Source: Tanytarsus gracilentus
Lineage: Eukaryota; Arthropoda; Insecta; Diptera; Chironomidae
Direction of reading: 5' to 3'
NCBI GenBank assembly: GCA_038502055.1
Contig: JAXRKN010000043.1
Location: forward strand, 8,246,001-8,310,000
DNA: 64,000 bases
This document shows, piece after piece, positions 13,501 to 24,880 of this stretch. The translations under genes and the position numbers were made by a program. Within the stretch, counting starts at the first letter, position 1. The number at the start of each line of letters is the position of its first letter. A model generated the notes under the pieces. The model made no database searches. It saw nothing but the letters and a program-made list of their open reading frames with translations, and had not been told where the DNA came from.

Positions 13501-16500
13501 ATCGTGTCAAGAGTTTCACATTTTCTCTTCTCCTTCACGAAAGTTCACTTTAAGAAAAATCAATGTCTTACATGCTGTTGACACGCTCACGGCGTATTAC
13601 GAGCTCTGCCACACGAGGTCTTGATAGCATTAACACTCGTAAATTCTCTTTGCACAACATTATCCTGCCGACATCTCCGTAAAACGTAAATTTCGAATAC
13701 AAGAAAATAATATTTTTTATTGCGTTAGGAAGTGGAGGCGAAGTATTATTGCCTACTTCATGTACATGTTTATTTGGAGAGAGAAAAATTGATTCATCGT
13801 ATAATGTGAAATTTAATACAGTCCGGTCGGGCACACAATAAAGTCTTTTCTTTATCCTCAAACGGGGATTTTTCCTGCTCATGGCATAAATATTGTAGTG
13901 CTGCATACAAAGACCAAAGGTTAATTCGAAACTGAATTGAATTTACATGCAGTGCAACTTAAACCACAGCTATTTGGCATTAGAGAGAATTTTGCTGAGA
14001 GTCGAGTAGCTTATCAGCTAGTCGACTCTTTATCTGATTAAGTGCTAAATCCGCCTTGCTTTTTTTCTCTCTCTAACCAATGTCGGATGCACTAATAGCA
14101 TAAATTTTCAAGCCGTTACTATCGTTTTCACTCTCTATCGATAACAAGTGTAGAGAAAATTTTATGGCTTATTTTTTGGTGACTCCACGGAGGGCAAACA
14201 GCAATGATCTCGAAATCGATTTATTGTGTAAACTTTCTACTTAACCAAAATAATAGTAACAATAATATTAAATTTGTTCAGTGGAGACAAGGTGGCGACT
14301 GGGGAGCAACAGCAAGACTATTTATGATGTCGAAATGTCAACAGAAACATTTATTGACGTCACATACATATTTGTGGGGGTATTGGCAAAAAAATATATA
14401 TTTGTATACAACCACTCTCTAGAGCATGCTTGAACATAGAGATGAATCACGCTCATAAAAAATTTAGAAAGACTTCTAATGTTGCAGTTAAAATAAACAT
14501 AAATTTCGTGACAAACAAGTTTTTATTTGTACGTGTGGGGTTTTATTTTAAAATTGCAAAACGATGTATTAAAAAATTTATTAAAATTAAAAATTTTATT
14601 CAGTTCAAGTTACGCAATTTAAGTACACGCCATATTTCACTTAGAACACCCCTTAAGGTATGCTTACGAAAGACAATTTTAATCATCCCGTGACAGATTC
14701 TTCTCCCAAAGATGCTTTTTTATTGAGCATAAAGAACTCATTTATAAATATTCAAGACACGTCTCGAATAAAATCAATAAATTGCAACTTTTTATTCATA
14801 TAATGAAACTCTTTTTCTTTCTCAATTCTCTTTTTCTGTCGCTTATCTCGCTCATTTACTCAGGCTGCTGCGCCTCCACTCAATCTCTCTCTCCCTCGCA
14901 TAATTAATTGTGAAGGGAAATGACATAGGAAAAAAAGTAATAATAGACGTGCATATGAAAAAAGCTCTGCGGAACCAGATTGTTCCATGTTATCGGCAAA
15001 TTTCTCTGCATTCATCGTCAACGATGTAATAGTTATGCAAACTTGTCTCACACTCACTGCACCATGTGTATGTGCATATTTTCACTTTTTATGTATCGAG
15101 CAGGTTTAAGAGAGAGAGTGAAAGTAAGCGGCGGCCAGTGCTTTCGATAGACGAAGCGAACAACAATAATCATTATTAAAGTTGTAAAATTTAATCAAAT
15201 TTCTTTCTTTTACTCTTCCGCGGCCGGTTGATTCCGCTTCGATCGAGATAACAAAATTAATCACGAATTCATCTTCTTTTTGAAAAGTTTTGTCAATATT
15301 TGATTTTTTTTTCGTCTCGCAAAAATATTTTCATAGATATTCACTATTTGCTCATTCGATCTGGGTCAAAAAATTTTGTGCGCCATTAGAAACATTCAAA
15401 AATATATTTTGTGTGATAATTCTTTTGAACTCTACAAAAATTTCCGAATGATTAATTAAAGCTTTTGTAAACATTCGAAGCTTCATATTTTTCGTTTGGT
15501 GGGAAGGTGCAAAAATAAATATATAGCGAAAACTCAATTAGGGTAATTGAAAAAGTTTTTTATTTTCTGAGAGCACCCAGAGAAATTTTGCGATACTGAA
15601 AAGTGATTAGAACTTAAAGAGCGAGGCGGTGATGACGATGAATGGTAGCAACAGGTAATTTGATCAACGTGTATATAAAACAATTTGTCGTCCAATTTAC
15701 GGCACTGCAATATAACCTAATAATAACACACCGGGGAGGAAAAATTTACATTGTAAATCATGCAACGCTAAATTTGTGACTTTTTCAACACAAAGTCGTG
15801 TTTATTTTACGCGAGAATTTTTTTTATAGACTCATATGACACGATGTCAATTTAATGTTTGCCTTTCTTTCAATATCGCCCTCACCGCCTGTCATCATTG
15901 TGTTTTTCCGCCATCAATGCGGCTCCAATCAAACATGCAAATTTAATTTTTTTTGAACAAGAGATTTTTTACGCTATCTCGTACTGTCAACGTCCTATCA
16001 CCGACGTCTTTAATTGATTGCTAAACATCTCAATTAGAGAGTGAAAAAATTAGATGAAATAAAATTATTTTTTAAAGTGATTCAAAATTCATTAATTAAT
16101 TTATTTAATTTTTTTTTTTCAGTTTTTTTTTTATTTTATAGTTCCAATTTTACTTTTTGTCTATTTTTTTTTGTTTTTTTTTCCTTTTTTTTCTTTTTCA
16201 CTTCTCTCTTTTTTTTTTTTTTTTTTTTTTTTTTTCTTTCATCTTTTTTCCTTTCCCCTTTTAATAAACGCTGGTGGGCCGGTCCCTACTCTCTCTCTCT
16301 TCTCCGATCCAAATTCATTTAAAAGGGTTTTTAGTTCTTGAATAAATTTTTATAATTTAGAAATTCTTGTCAACCTTTGCTAGAAATTTTATTTGCTCAC
16401 TTCAGGTTTGACCTCTCTCTCACACAATCAGCCGCAAGTGTTAATAAAACAAAATTTACGTCAATTTGTTGCTATAAACAATCTCGCCGAGGGATCGTAA

Positions 16501-19500
16501 TGAAAATGTCATATTTACAACGCAACCTGATAATTTTTGCGTGTTTAGATAAACTGTATAATTAGATGTTTCCAGTTGGGCGAGATCGTTATCTCTTAAT
16601 TATCTTCCAATTATTATATTAGTGACGCCATGCTTTTTGAATTGTTACATTATTTTTTAACTATCTGATAAGATATCAGAAACCTTCAATATGTGAGTGA
16701 ACTTTTAAGGATCTCGTTCAGGACATTTTAAGCGATGAAAAAAGCTCTCTATCATGTGCACTCCCATGAGTAATTTGATTTATGATTGATGCTAAACGGG
16801 AGCAATAGGTCGAGAGCTTATCATGTTTTTCTAAGCATTTCTCTGACGTTTAAAGAAATCGATTTTGTTTTTGAAATTGTCTCAAAAAAAATTAATTTTT
16901 TCGATTGAAAAAAAAGTTTGATTGATTGCAAGAGAACTTTTCATTCATTTTTTTATCGATCGTAGAATTATAGTTCAAATACGACATAATAAGTTTCTCG
17001 ATAGTGCTTATTCGAGATAAAGAGCAGTTGAGCAAATAAACGGTAAACTTCATATCACTCATGACAAAACATTCTTTTATCAAAAAAAATTAAAATTTTT
17101 AATTGTCAATGCCAATATTTATAATTTTGTTTAATATTTTTTTTTTTTTTTTTTTCTTTTTTCTTTTTTATTTTTTTTTTTTTTTTTTATTTTCTTTTTT
17201 TAATTTTTTTTCTATTAGTCAACCCGATAGTCATCGTCACAAAATTAAAGTACAATTGATTAATTTTTTTGAAAAGCCTAGAAAAGTCTGAAATTGAATG
17301 AAGATTTAATTTTTATACATTTTCATGTCCTAAATTGAAGTCAAAATTTATCAAAAAATAATTTTCGTACAAAATTTTTACTTATCGCCCAATGTGCAAT
17401 GTACTAAAATTAGATTTTCTATTTTCGACTCGTTTCAGGTTGAGGCAGGCGATGTGATTTTAAAAATTAATGGAACTGACGTACATCGCTTTTCAACGAA
17501 AGAAGGTAAATTTATGGATGATCCTAATGCATTATGCAGATAAATCTTCCAACTCTTTACAACGTCACGTTTCTTCATTTGCTCAATGTAAATTTTTCAA
17601 TCTCTCGTTTCAGTACTAAAATGTCTGCGCCTTTCTTCGGACCCAGTAAGCTTAGAATTAAAACGAGATCCGAAAGTGAAGGATCATGTGAGAAAATATT
17701 TGGCATCGAATTCCAATAATCACTATCACCAGGATATTCACAGTAGCAATTCATATATTCCAACGCCATCGTCACCCGTCATCAGCATAAATACCAACTC
17801 AAATATTCCGCGAGGACATCGAATTAGTTCGAGTGATTCATCGGCAGCATACAATGTAATTGAATTAAATTAATAATTCACTCGTGCGAACCCAAAAAAA
17901 ATAATTATTTATTTATATATTTACAGTCAACATCATGCAAAAAAACTTCCCGCATACCCGTCAATAATTCGCGAATTCCGTCACTTAGTGCACCACAATC
18001 GCCGCAAGCAATAAAGCCCCGCTATCAATCTCACATACCGACAGCCAACGGCAGTGTACCGTCACTGCAGAAAAAGCCACATACGCCGCCTCGCTTTGAG
18101 GCATACATGATGACCGGAGATTTAATTTTAAATTTATCGAGAACCTCACAGAGTTCCGGTCTATTGCCAGCGACACAAGTAAAAAAATCGACAGTCGATA
18201 GCCTAAGAGATTCACCGGCGAGGAGTTTAAAGCGAAAAAATGGTACTGCCCCTAGAGCTATCTACGATTCATCGCCTTCCGAGTCCTCGTCGCCGAGCAT
18301 AAGTGAATTAGCGTCGTACGAAAGTGCCGGAAATAACCACAACAACAACGATCATCATCAATTTTATCATCATAATAATAATAATCTTAATAACTGTGAC
18401 AATGATAATAGTCGCAAGTCTAGTAAACTAAGCAAAATGCACCTCGCAGCGGGCTCTGATAGTTTGGACGAAGAGGAAGAGCAATTAATTATGGAAACAA
18501 CCAATGACGACGATAATCCATCAGCGGTTGCTGAACGAAAGACAAAAAAATACAATTTAAGTAATTTAGGCTGTGCAAACAATACTACATCATCTTCATC
18601 GTCGGAATCGACACACACAAACTCGTCTAATTCATCCGAGGCAGCAGAAAATCAGCAAAATAATAGCAACAACTATGATGATGATGGTGGTGGTGGAAAC
18701 GGCAGTGATAGTGTTGTTGATCAGCAATTGAAAATTAAAAACTATTCCGTGTTACATAACGAAGATGGTACGGCTCTTGGTCAAGGTCAACAGTCTCAAA
18801 GCTCATCGCAATTAGAAGTTAGAAATGTCACGCCAAGCGCATCAATGTCTTCGACCACCACCACCACATCTTCTGCCTCAACTACGATTAATCGGAGCGA
18901 GACTCTCCTCACACCATCGCAGCAAGATGCATCGCACTCGATGCCGGCAAGTCCCACTTCCATGTCTACGCCGCTCCTCCTCGATGCGCCTGGGAAACGA
19001 CGAGAATTAAATTCCGTGCCAACAAGTCCAGAATGCAATAATCAACAGGAGTTGCTTGTGATGCGACGAAATAGCAGCAATACTCATCAGAATGGCATTC
19101 AAACCTATCGAAAGTGTGAGGGCGTTGGAAGTTTTCGAACAAGTCGATCGGAAGATCATTTGCAGCACTCGCAACGTGAAATGATCGGCAATGCAATACC
19201 AATTGATATTGACGAGGACATTAATAGTTCGCTCAATACACTCCTCGACACACGTCACGACTCGGAAGACTCTCAGGTAAGAGCTTTTTTTTATTATCTT
19301 CTAAAAATTGCTTTTTTTTATCATGCACATGTGACAAATTTTTATCTCCTTTCACTTCCGCCTCCTCCAATATTTAATTGTTCTCTCTTGTTCGAGCAGA
19401 GTTCGCATAGAGATAGAATAGTATGGACTTATAATGCACCTGTCGCACCATCGTCAGCAAACAGCTCAAATAACAATAATCCACACGGCATTGTATCGCC

Positions 19501-22267
19501 AACATCTCATTCAAGTTCAATTAGCACCTCACCACAACATACAGATAGTCCCGCTTCACCTACTTCCGTTTCTAGCTCCGTCATGTCATCGTCGGGCTCA
19601 AAGGGAAATGAACCAAATCATGTCGCATCGAACAATGGCGCGAATGGTCAGAATATCATGTTCTTGAGTGGCGGTGAGCAGAGTGCCAGTGTTTCCGAGG
19701 CAATTTCAAACATTTCCAGTCCCGACTATCAGGACGAGCATGACTTGTTGAGTACACGTGATTTATCGGCAGGTAATTGATGCAAACTTTCTTTTAAATT
19801 TATTCATTATTAATTATTAACTATTTATTCAGCGATGGCAATAAGTGATCCAAGTGATTCCGATTCAACATTAATTGTTGATCAAGTTAAGAGTAAAAAG
19901 AGAGAGAAACCGAGTCATCTGATACTTACGGAGTCCAACTTCGGCATGGCTCCAACGGCGGAGGATGAGATGGGCACATTTACCAATGAATCATCAATGA
20001 ACTATGGACAGCATCAAATGGAAATTCGAGGTGCATCGCCCCTCACCGAAGACGATTGTTCCGATGTCGATTCGCTTCATTCATTCCATTATTCGCCAAA
20101 AGCTGTTGACATGCCGTCGGCAATACGGCTAGCAAAACGTCTCTTCCATTTAGATGGCTTTAAGAAAAGCGATGTTTCGAGGCATTTGAGTAAAAAGTGA
20201 GATCACATGCTGACTTTTTTTCATATAAACATTTCCTATACAATTTCTTTCTCATTTAACAGCAATGAATTTAGTCGCGCAGTTGCGGATGAGTACTTGA
20301 AGTATTTTCAGCTTGAAAATATGACGCTTGACGAGTCACTTCGACTATTTCTCAAACAATTCGCGCTCAGCGGAGAGACTCAGGAACGTGAGCGTGTCTT
20401 GGTTCATTTTTCAAAGCGATATCTTGATTGCAATCCAGGAACTGTAATCAACTCCCAAGACGCCGTTCACACATTGACGTGTGCGATTATGCTGGTGAGT
20501 TATGACACATTAATATAGAGTTCAATGAACGACCTTGACATAATAAAATTTCATTTCGCAGTTGAATACAGATCTACACGGCCAAAATATCGGAAGAAAA
20601 ATGACGTGCTCAGAGTTTATCGAGAATTTGAGTGAACTCAACGACGGTGACAACTTTCCAAAGGATATCTTAAAGCATTTATATCAAAATATTAAGGGTT
20701 CTCCTCTCGAGTGGGCTATGTAAGATTTTTAGAATCTCACTTAATGATTTTCAATTAACTATAAATTCATTTAGTGACGACGATTGTGCGGATACAAATC
20801 AGAAATCAAATCGAAATGAGGGCAGCAGCTTACAGGGTCCACCCGTCGGCAACAATCCATTCTTAGATATACCACAAAATATTCCAACTGTCGAATATAA
20901 GAAAGGCTATGTGATGCGAAAGTGTTGTTACGATTCAAACAACAAAAAGAGTAAGTTGAAAAATGAACTTTTAATGGTGGATGGTGTTATCAAAGTGATT
21001 AAATATCAAAGGATGTGTTGGGCAATTGTTCATTAATTTTTTATTCCTCCTTGTTTGCTGGTGAATGGGAGCACAAGATTTTTGTTCGAGCTTTCATCAA
21101 GATGTGATAGATGTTAAAAGAATTCACTCGTTTATCACATGTTGACAGCTTTTTGTGTGCTTTAATGTCAAAGGATTAAATACGAGAAATATCGTGTTCT
21201 GTATAGGCTGTTGTGATTTCTTTACAGCGCCCTTCGGCAAGAGATCATGGAAGATGTTTTATTGCACGCTTAGGGACCCACTCGTAATGTATCTTCACAA
21301 GGATGAGAGGGGATTTCATAAGAATCAGGTGAGAAAATTACATTTAGTTGGGGGCATACATATAAAAATAAATTACCTTCTCAGCTCTCGGATAATGTTC
21401 ATAATGCAATAAGAGTCCATCACGCTTTAGCCACAAAAGCAACAGACTATACCAAAAAGCAACATGTCTTTCGCCTTCAAACATCGGATCAATCCGAATA
21501 TTTATTCCAAACGAGCGACTCAAAAGAGCTTCAATCGTGGATTGATACCATTAATTTTGTCTGTGCCTCATTTTCTGCGCCGCCTTTAGAAGGTAAATAT
21601 AAATTTACGTGCACACATAAGAGGATTACATTTTCAATCAAAATCTTTTCTTTTTATATCTCATCTCATCGTAGGCGGTGTTGGAAGTCAAAAAAGATTT
21701 CAGCGACCTTTATTACCATGCTCTCAGTCGAAACTTATGCTGGTAAGATAAGTCCCGTGAATAAAATATAAGTATATGACATACTTTTGTATTTCTCTAG
21801 CGTGATCAACTGGCATCACACGAGGAACAAGTTGCAAAGCTCGAGAGCACTGTAGCTGAACATAAACAAGGAAATGTGCCAACAAAGGGATTAGCTTTAC
21901 AGAATTATCGTGAGAAGGAAGCATATTTACAATATGAGGTACGTGAAAAAACAATTTGCATAACAACCTCGACTATATCTTTCTTTCTTTTTCATTTTAG
22001 TTGAAACGATATAAAACTTATGTCTATCTGCTGAGCTCGCACATAAATTCCAATCCAACAGATCTTATTAATATAATTATTAGTAGTGGAAACACTACGC
22101 CAACAACGCCAACGCCCATTGCTCCTGCTTCTTCTGCTCAAGCGATTATCGGCGGTGGCGAGAGTGATGACGAATTAAGGCCGTTGTCGGTGAATCAGCA
22201 GCAAGGGACAAACAGGTACAGTTATAGGGCGGCAATTTATAGAGGTGGTGAACAGGATATTGGATGA
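4527..22267 (+). CDS. Efa6: EFA6/PSD-type Arf6 guanine nucleotide exchange factor with N-terminal PDZ
   Basis: Fourteen phase-consistent exons: 4527-4670, 17439-17505, 17614-17855, 17927-19276, 19400-19772, 19833-20196, 20263-20494, 20562-20719, 20775-20950, 21228-21328, 21385-21592, 21675-21742, 21801-21938, 22001-22267; about 1,295 residues. A PDZ domain (about residues 8-90) is split by a 12.8 kb intron: GSFGFSLLGK lies in exon 1, VEAGDVILKINGTDVHRFST in exon 2. A long Ser/Asn-rich linker follows. Then comes a Sec7 domain (about 825-977) with the glutamic-finger segment FALSGETQER and LNTDLHGQNIG, a PH domain (about 1010-1150; KKGYVMRKCC, SWKMFYCTLRD), and a coiled coil. The family activates Arf6 at the plasma membrane and affects cortical actin and microtubules. 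The last exon is uncertain: a donor at about 22216 could splice to a strong acceptor before 22712 and give a different short tail. Exons 2-14 are well supported; exon 1 is supported by PDZ continuity. Confidence 0.9.
4746..4835 (+). CDS. Possible alternative 3' terminal exon of Efa6 (short isoform)
   Basis: After the first Efa6 exon (phase 0 donor at 4671), an acceptor AAAG ends at 4745. The following 30 codons stay open in phase 0 to TAG at 4833-4835. AATAAA lies at 4856-4861. The intron would be 75 nt, a normal size here. The product would be a roughly 77-residue protein with only the first half of the PDZ domain. The pyrimidine tract is weak and I do not recognise the encoded tail, which is basic. 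Confidence 0.25.
   Translation, partial: EINRYMTICEKTVKPTRGKKYQNRVKTVQ
4855..5393. repeat. Long near-perfect inverted repeat (about 255 bp arms, 28 nt loop)
   Basis: The left arm 4855-5110 and right arm 5139-5393 are reverse complements along their whole length. The only differences I can see are one A/T homopolymer length difference (9 versus 8) and one substitution near the middle. The spacer is 5111-5138. The element starts at AAATAAAATAAG and ends at its complement. It lies in the first intron of Efa6, so the pre-mRNA would fold into a dsRNA of about 255 bp. No open frame or transposase is inside it. It could be a foldback element or an hpRNA locus. Confidence 0.95.
5394..7804. other. 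Efa6 intron 1, A+T-rich, no supported gene
   Basis: Holds a small perfect hairpin CTGTTGC-TTC-GCAACAG at about 5821-5837, followed by an initiator-like TCAGTC at 5847-5852. At 6139 an ATG opens 11 codons ending at a GT (GACGACGAA then GTAGGA). This would be phase-compatible with Efa6 exon 2, so an alternative first exon is conceivable but unproven. A short inverted-repeat element lies at 6653-6769. Confidence 0.4.
6653..6769. mobile_element. MITE-like element, terminal repeat CAGGGGATGAACACT
   Basis: CAGGGGATGAACACT at 6653-6667 is inverted relative to AGTGTCCATCCCCCG at 6756-6770. The 90 nt between is A+T-rich and non-coding. The same kind of terminus (AGGGGTGnnnACT) recurs near 54303/55302, 62313 and 63699/63810, which suggests a dispersed non-autonomous family. 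Confidence 0.45.
7805..9995 (-). CDS. SMYD4-like SET and MYND domain protein lysine methyltransferase
   Basis: Four exons read right to left (9995-9656, 9599-9004, 8943-8576, 8519-7805) give 672 residues. The frame continues upstream only to a TTG, so the ATG at 9995 is chosen. N-terminal TPR-like helices (KKIGNKFFQSQKWNEALNFY; AQYDESLREIERAI) precede the split SET domain. The MYND zinc finger has CQLCLKRTNVPIACPSC followed by FCSENC and HKYEC. The SET core carries FFNHSCDPGVV and AENYGP, and a post-SET cluster CMCKPC follows. The TPR-SET-MYND-SET order is that of SMYD4, which in animals has roles in muscle and heart. The gene lies wholly inside Efa6 intron 1 on the opposite strand. It is somewhat shorter than vertebrate SMYD4 at the C-terminus. 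Confidence 0.88.
11341..11450. repeat. Tandem repeat, about 3.5 copies of a 31 bp unit
   Basis: Units of the form GATTGAAATTTAAATCCATT plus CTTAATCATCA follow each other at 11341, 11371, 11402 and 11433 (last one partial). The first unit is the most diverged. Confidence 0.85.
11930..11965 (+). promoter_or_regulatory. Candidate Inr/DPE core promoter inside Efa6 intron 1
   Basis: An initiator match TCAGTG at 11930-11935 (+1 at about 11932) has AGTCG, a DPE match (RGWYV), starting at about +29. About 600 nt of A-rich leader-like sequence follows, with donor-like GT sites: ATG at 12204 opens six codons to AAAA|GTAACT, phase 0. This would fit an alternative Efa6 first exon. It is inferred from core motifs only. 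Confidence 0.35.
13998..14029. repeat. Compact hairpin with 14 bp stem
   Basis: AGAGTCGAGTAGCT, a 4 nt loop (TATC), then AGCTAGTCGACTCT; one mismatch in the stem. The loop is too short for a normal miRNA precursor. Confidence 0.7.
16106..17213 (+). repeat. Two poly-T/polypyrimidine tracts before Efa6 exon 2
   Basis: Long T runs with scattered C occupy about 16106-16256 and 17136-17213. Open frames across them are Phe-rich artefacts. They are simple low-complexity sequence. Confidence 0.85.
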
Positions 22268-24055
22268 CGAGTAATGGGGGTCTTTGCGGCATGTGTCGTT
22301 TAAAAGAGCTAGTCAATTTTTTCCATGAAAATTGGGTAATTTTATTTCCTCTTGGTCAAAAAAAACATTCGTTTGTGGTGCTTTCCTTCGCATGTGACAT
22401 AATTTCATTAAAAGAAAGTCATTTTTGACTTTTTTTGTTATTAAGAATCGATAACATTCTGTGTGAATTTGACAGCATAAGTTCGTCAATAGAAAAATGT
22501 TAACAGAAGAATTGTAGAAAAAATTTAATTGAATAAGAACTTTACTAATCGTCAGATGTTCATTAGATGTTGTTTAAAAAAAGTAATTGTAAGTGAAAAG
22601 ACCCTCTCATAACACCATTTTTAACATCCATTCCATGTGCTTGCAATTTGATTTTCTTATTTTTAAATTTTCAATTTTATTTCATTTCTTTTTCTCTTTT
22701 ATTCTCTACAGGAAGGAAAACAAAACAAAATTTAAATCATAGCCAAAATCAGAAGATGATACACAAAATTGAAAGACAAACACACTTTTCACACTACAGC
22801 ATTAATCTCTATCTATCTATATATTTATCATCATCACCATCTATGAAAATTATGTTCTTCATCGTCGTCTTTTAGTTTTTGGTGTAATTTATATCACCCA
22901 CACATACTTGCATATATATTCGTCCCTTATTTCCATTTAATTTCTTACAATTAATATTCTAATTTAATCTATCAGATTTTTCTGTGTATAATTAAAAAAT
23001 TTAAATTATGTATCATAATTTTTGTCAGAACAATCAAAGGGTTAAAAATTTGAGGAATTAATTATACGTGTTTGCATGATTTACCTAGAAAATATGCTTA
23101 TGTAAAAGAAGGAAAAAGGCGTTTTTATTAAATCTTCCAAGAAGTTTAGGATTACGATGATATATATTTAAAGAAAACATGAAGGAAAAATGGATTTTAC
23201 GGAACTGTTTTGTGTTGCAATAAAAAAAAAGCTCTAATTGGAACTTCTTCTTCTTCTTCTAAAAAGCTTGCTATATAAATCGAGCAATAAATTTTTAAAT
23301 TGTTGTCAAATATATCTCACAAAATAATTATGCAATATAAAATACGAGAGACAGAGAGATGAAAAAAAAATCATTTGCTTCATGAAGCTTTGCAAGCTCA
23401 TTTATACAATTTTTATCTATTGGAATGTTTAAACTGTGAATATTTTATAAAAATTAATTAATTTATTCAACAACGAATTTCTTTTCCTGCTTAAAATTTG
23501 CTTTGATTTTAATTTTTCATATTTTTTAAAAGCTCAACAAAAAAAAGTTGTTGAAAAGCTTTTTTAATTTTTTTATGATTGAAAGTTGTGAGAAAAAATA
23601 AAAAGAGGAAAAGCATTTATTAATGATTAGAAAGATCTTAAAAAGCTTTGGTTTTCTTCCTTTCTTGCAGGCTATAGCGATATTTTTTGACAATAAAAAT
23701 TATGCTAACGACATTGAGGGTGTGAATCAGGATGCAGAGCAAGCAAATCTCCTTGAGGTAATAAATTAAAACATAGGAGAGCCAAATTGAAATCCAGATA
23801 GTAAGTGAGGAGAGAAAGAGCTGAACTTCGACCACACTTATTTTTTTGCTAAAACCTTTTAAAAATAAATTAATTATTTGCGTTTCAAAGTTCAACAAGA
23901 TTTTTCTTACTGAGTGATGCGATGATGCTATAAAAAACAATTCCATAAAGTGAATTGCTGATTTTGAGTGCTTCCGGGATGAAATTGAGACCGAATGCAG
24001 TAGAGTATTTCGATTTTAAGACATTACTGCACTTCAAAACTTCAAAATCACATGA
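22268..24055. other. Efa6 3' region and intergenic sequence
   Basis: A strong acceptor (T/C-rich tract ending in CTACAG) precedes 22712. The sequence after it could be an alternative last Efa6 coding exon ending TAG about 34 nt later, or a 3' UTR exon. The rest is A+T-rich. No gene on the minus strand is supported. Confidence 0.45.
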
Positions 24056-24450
24056 AAAAAGGGAAAATAAGTGAGGAAAATTATTTTGTAAAAGGGAAAA
24101 TGAGTGAGAAAATTATCAGTCAAAAAATAAAAGTTAGTAATTAAAATCATTTTGTAAAAGGAAAAATGAGTAAGAAAAATTATTTTTTCCTTATATAAAA
24201 AAAGAAAATGTGTTTTGCAAAAATCGGTTAACCCAAAAATTAAGTTTATGTTGTAATAATCAGTCAATCTAAACTTAAACAACTTTGTATTTAGTCTTGT
24301 GTTTAGTAAAAATCGGTTAACCCACAATTTCATATTTGTGTTTTGTAAAAATCGGTTAACCCGCATTTTTATCAGCTATTTATTTTGTAAAAATCGGTTA
24401 ATCTACATTGTAACATTTGTGTTTAGTAATAATAGGTTAGCCCACATGTT
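24056..24450. repeat. Two adjacent short-repeat arrays
   Basis: At about 24056-24190, three copies of a purine-rich GGGAAAATGAGTGAGAAAA unit occur. At about 24208-24450, five copies of TTTTGTAAAAATCGGTTAAC plus CCA follow, starting near 24215, 24303, 24343, 24384 and 24425. The last four are spaced about 41 nt apart and diverge progressively, the final copy most. Confidence 0.8.
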
Positions 24451-24880
24451 AAGGTGGAAAAAGAATAAATTTAATTTTTGTACCCCTTTAAGTTGTGTAC
24501 CCCTTGGGTTAAAGTGTGCTAAGTTCCTCTCGTGTAATCCTCCCCACCCGAGAACCCCAAATTCCCACCTTTTCGTCATAATCCACTTTTAGCCTGCAAT
24601 TAAAATTGTCAGTTTCCAGAGCATACCACGGGGAGGTAGTGGGAATCATGCTCCACGGGCATTTTTTGAATGTGCGTCCCCGCCGCGCCACATATACACC
24701 CCCAGCCAGATCCAAGCAACGACCCCCCAGGCTCGTCAAAGTTATACTTTTTAGTTTCTCGTATGGATTAAACTTTAAAACATGTTTGGATCTGGGTGGT
24801 CACAATCAAGACTTTCATTGTTATTTAAAGTGAATTAAATAAAGTCCTGAGCACTTCAATTACCGCTAAACCTATGCTGT
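24451..24880. other. G+C-richer non-coding stretch 3' of the large ORF
   Basis: About 24481-24740 is clearly less A+T-rich than neighbouring intergenic DNA and contains C-runs (ACCCCTTT, CCCCACCC, CCCCGCCGCGCC). It resembles the composition of the adjacent 1,036-codon ORF and may belong to the same inserted unit. ACCCCTTT at 24482-24489 is the inverse of AAAGGGGT at 28185-28192. That match is weak and could be chance. Confidence 0.35.

Larger units (their letters stand above)
9996..17438. other. Remainder of Efa6 intron 1 (7.4 kb)
   Basis: A+T-rich with no supported protein-coding gene on either strand. Recognisable items are a 31 bp tandem repeat (11341-11450), a candidate Inr/DPE promoter with A-rich leader-like sequence (from about 11930), a 14 bp-stem palindrome (13998-14029), and poly-T tracts at about 16106-16256 and 17136-17213. 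The open frames in this stretch are short or made of homopolymer. Confidence 0.6.

Noticed and set aside
13568..13906. 112-codon minus-strand frame in Efa6 intron 1
   Set aside because: No recognisable domain, no partner exons and no leader or polyA signals.
14430..14693. Lys/Asn/Phe-rich 87-codon frame in Efa6 intron 1
   Set aside because: Amino-acid content simply mirrors A/T-rich DNA and no motif is visible.
16041..17291. Phe-rich open frames on the + strand
   Set aside because: Produced entirely by poly-T tracts; no domain content or splice context.
24056..24450. CRISPR-like array
   Set aside because: Repeats are diverged, irregularly spaced and in a eukaryotic genome, with spacers that are themselves repetitive.
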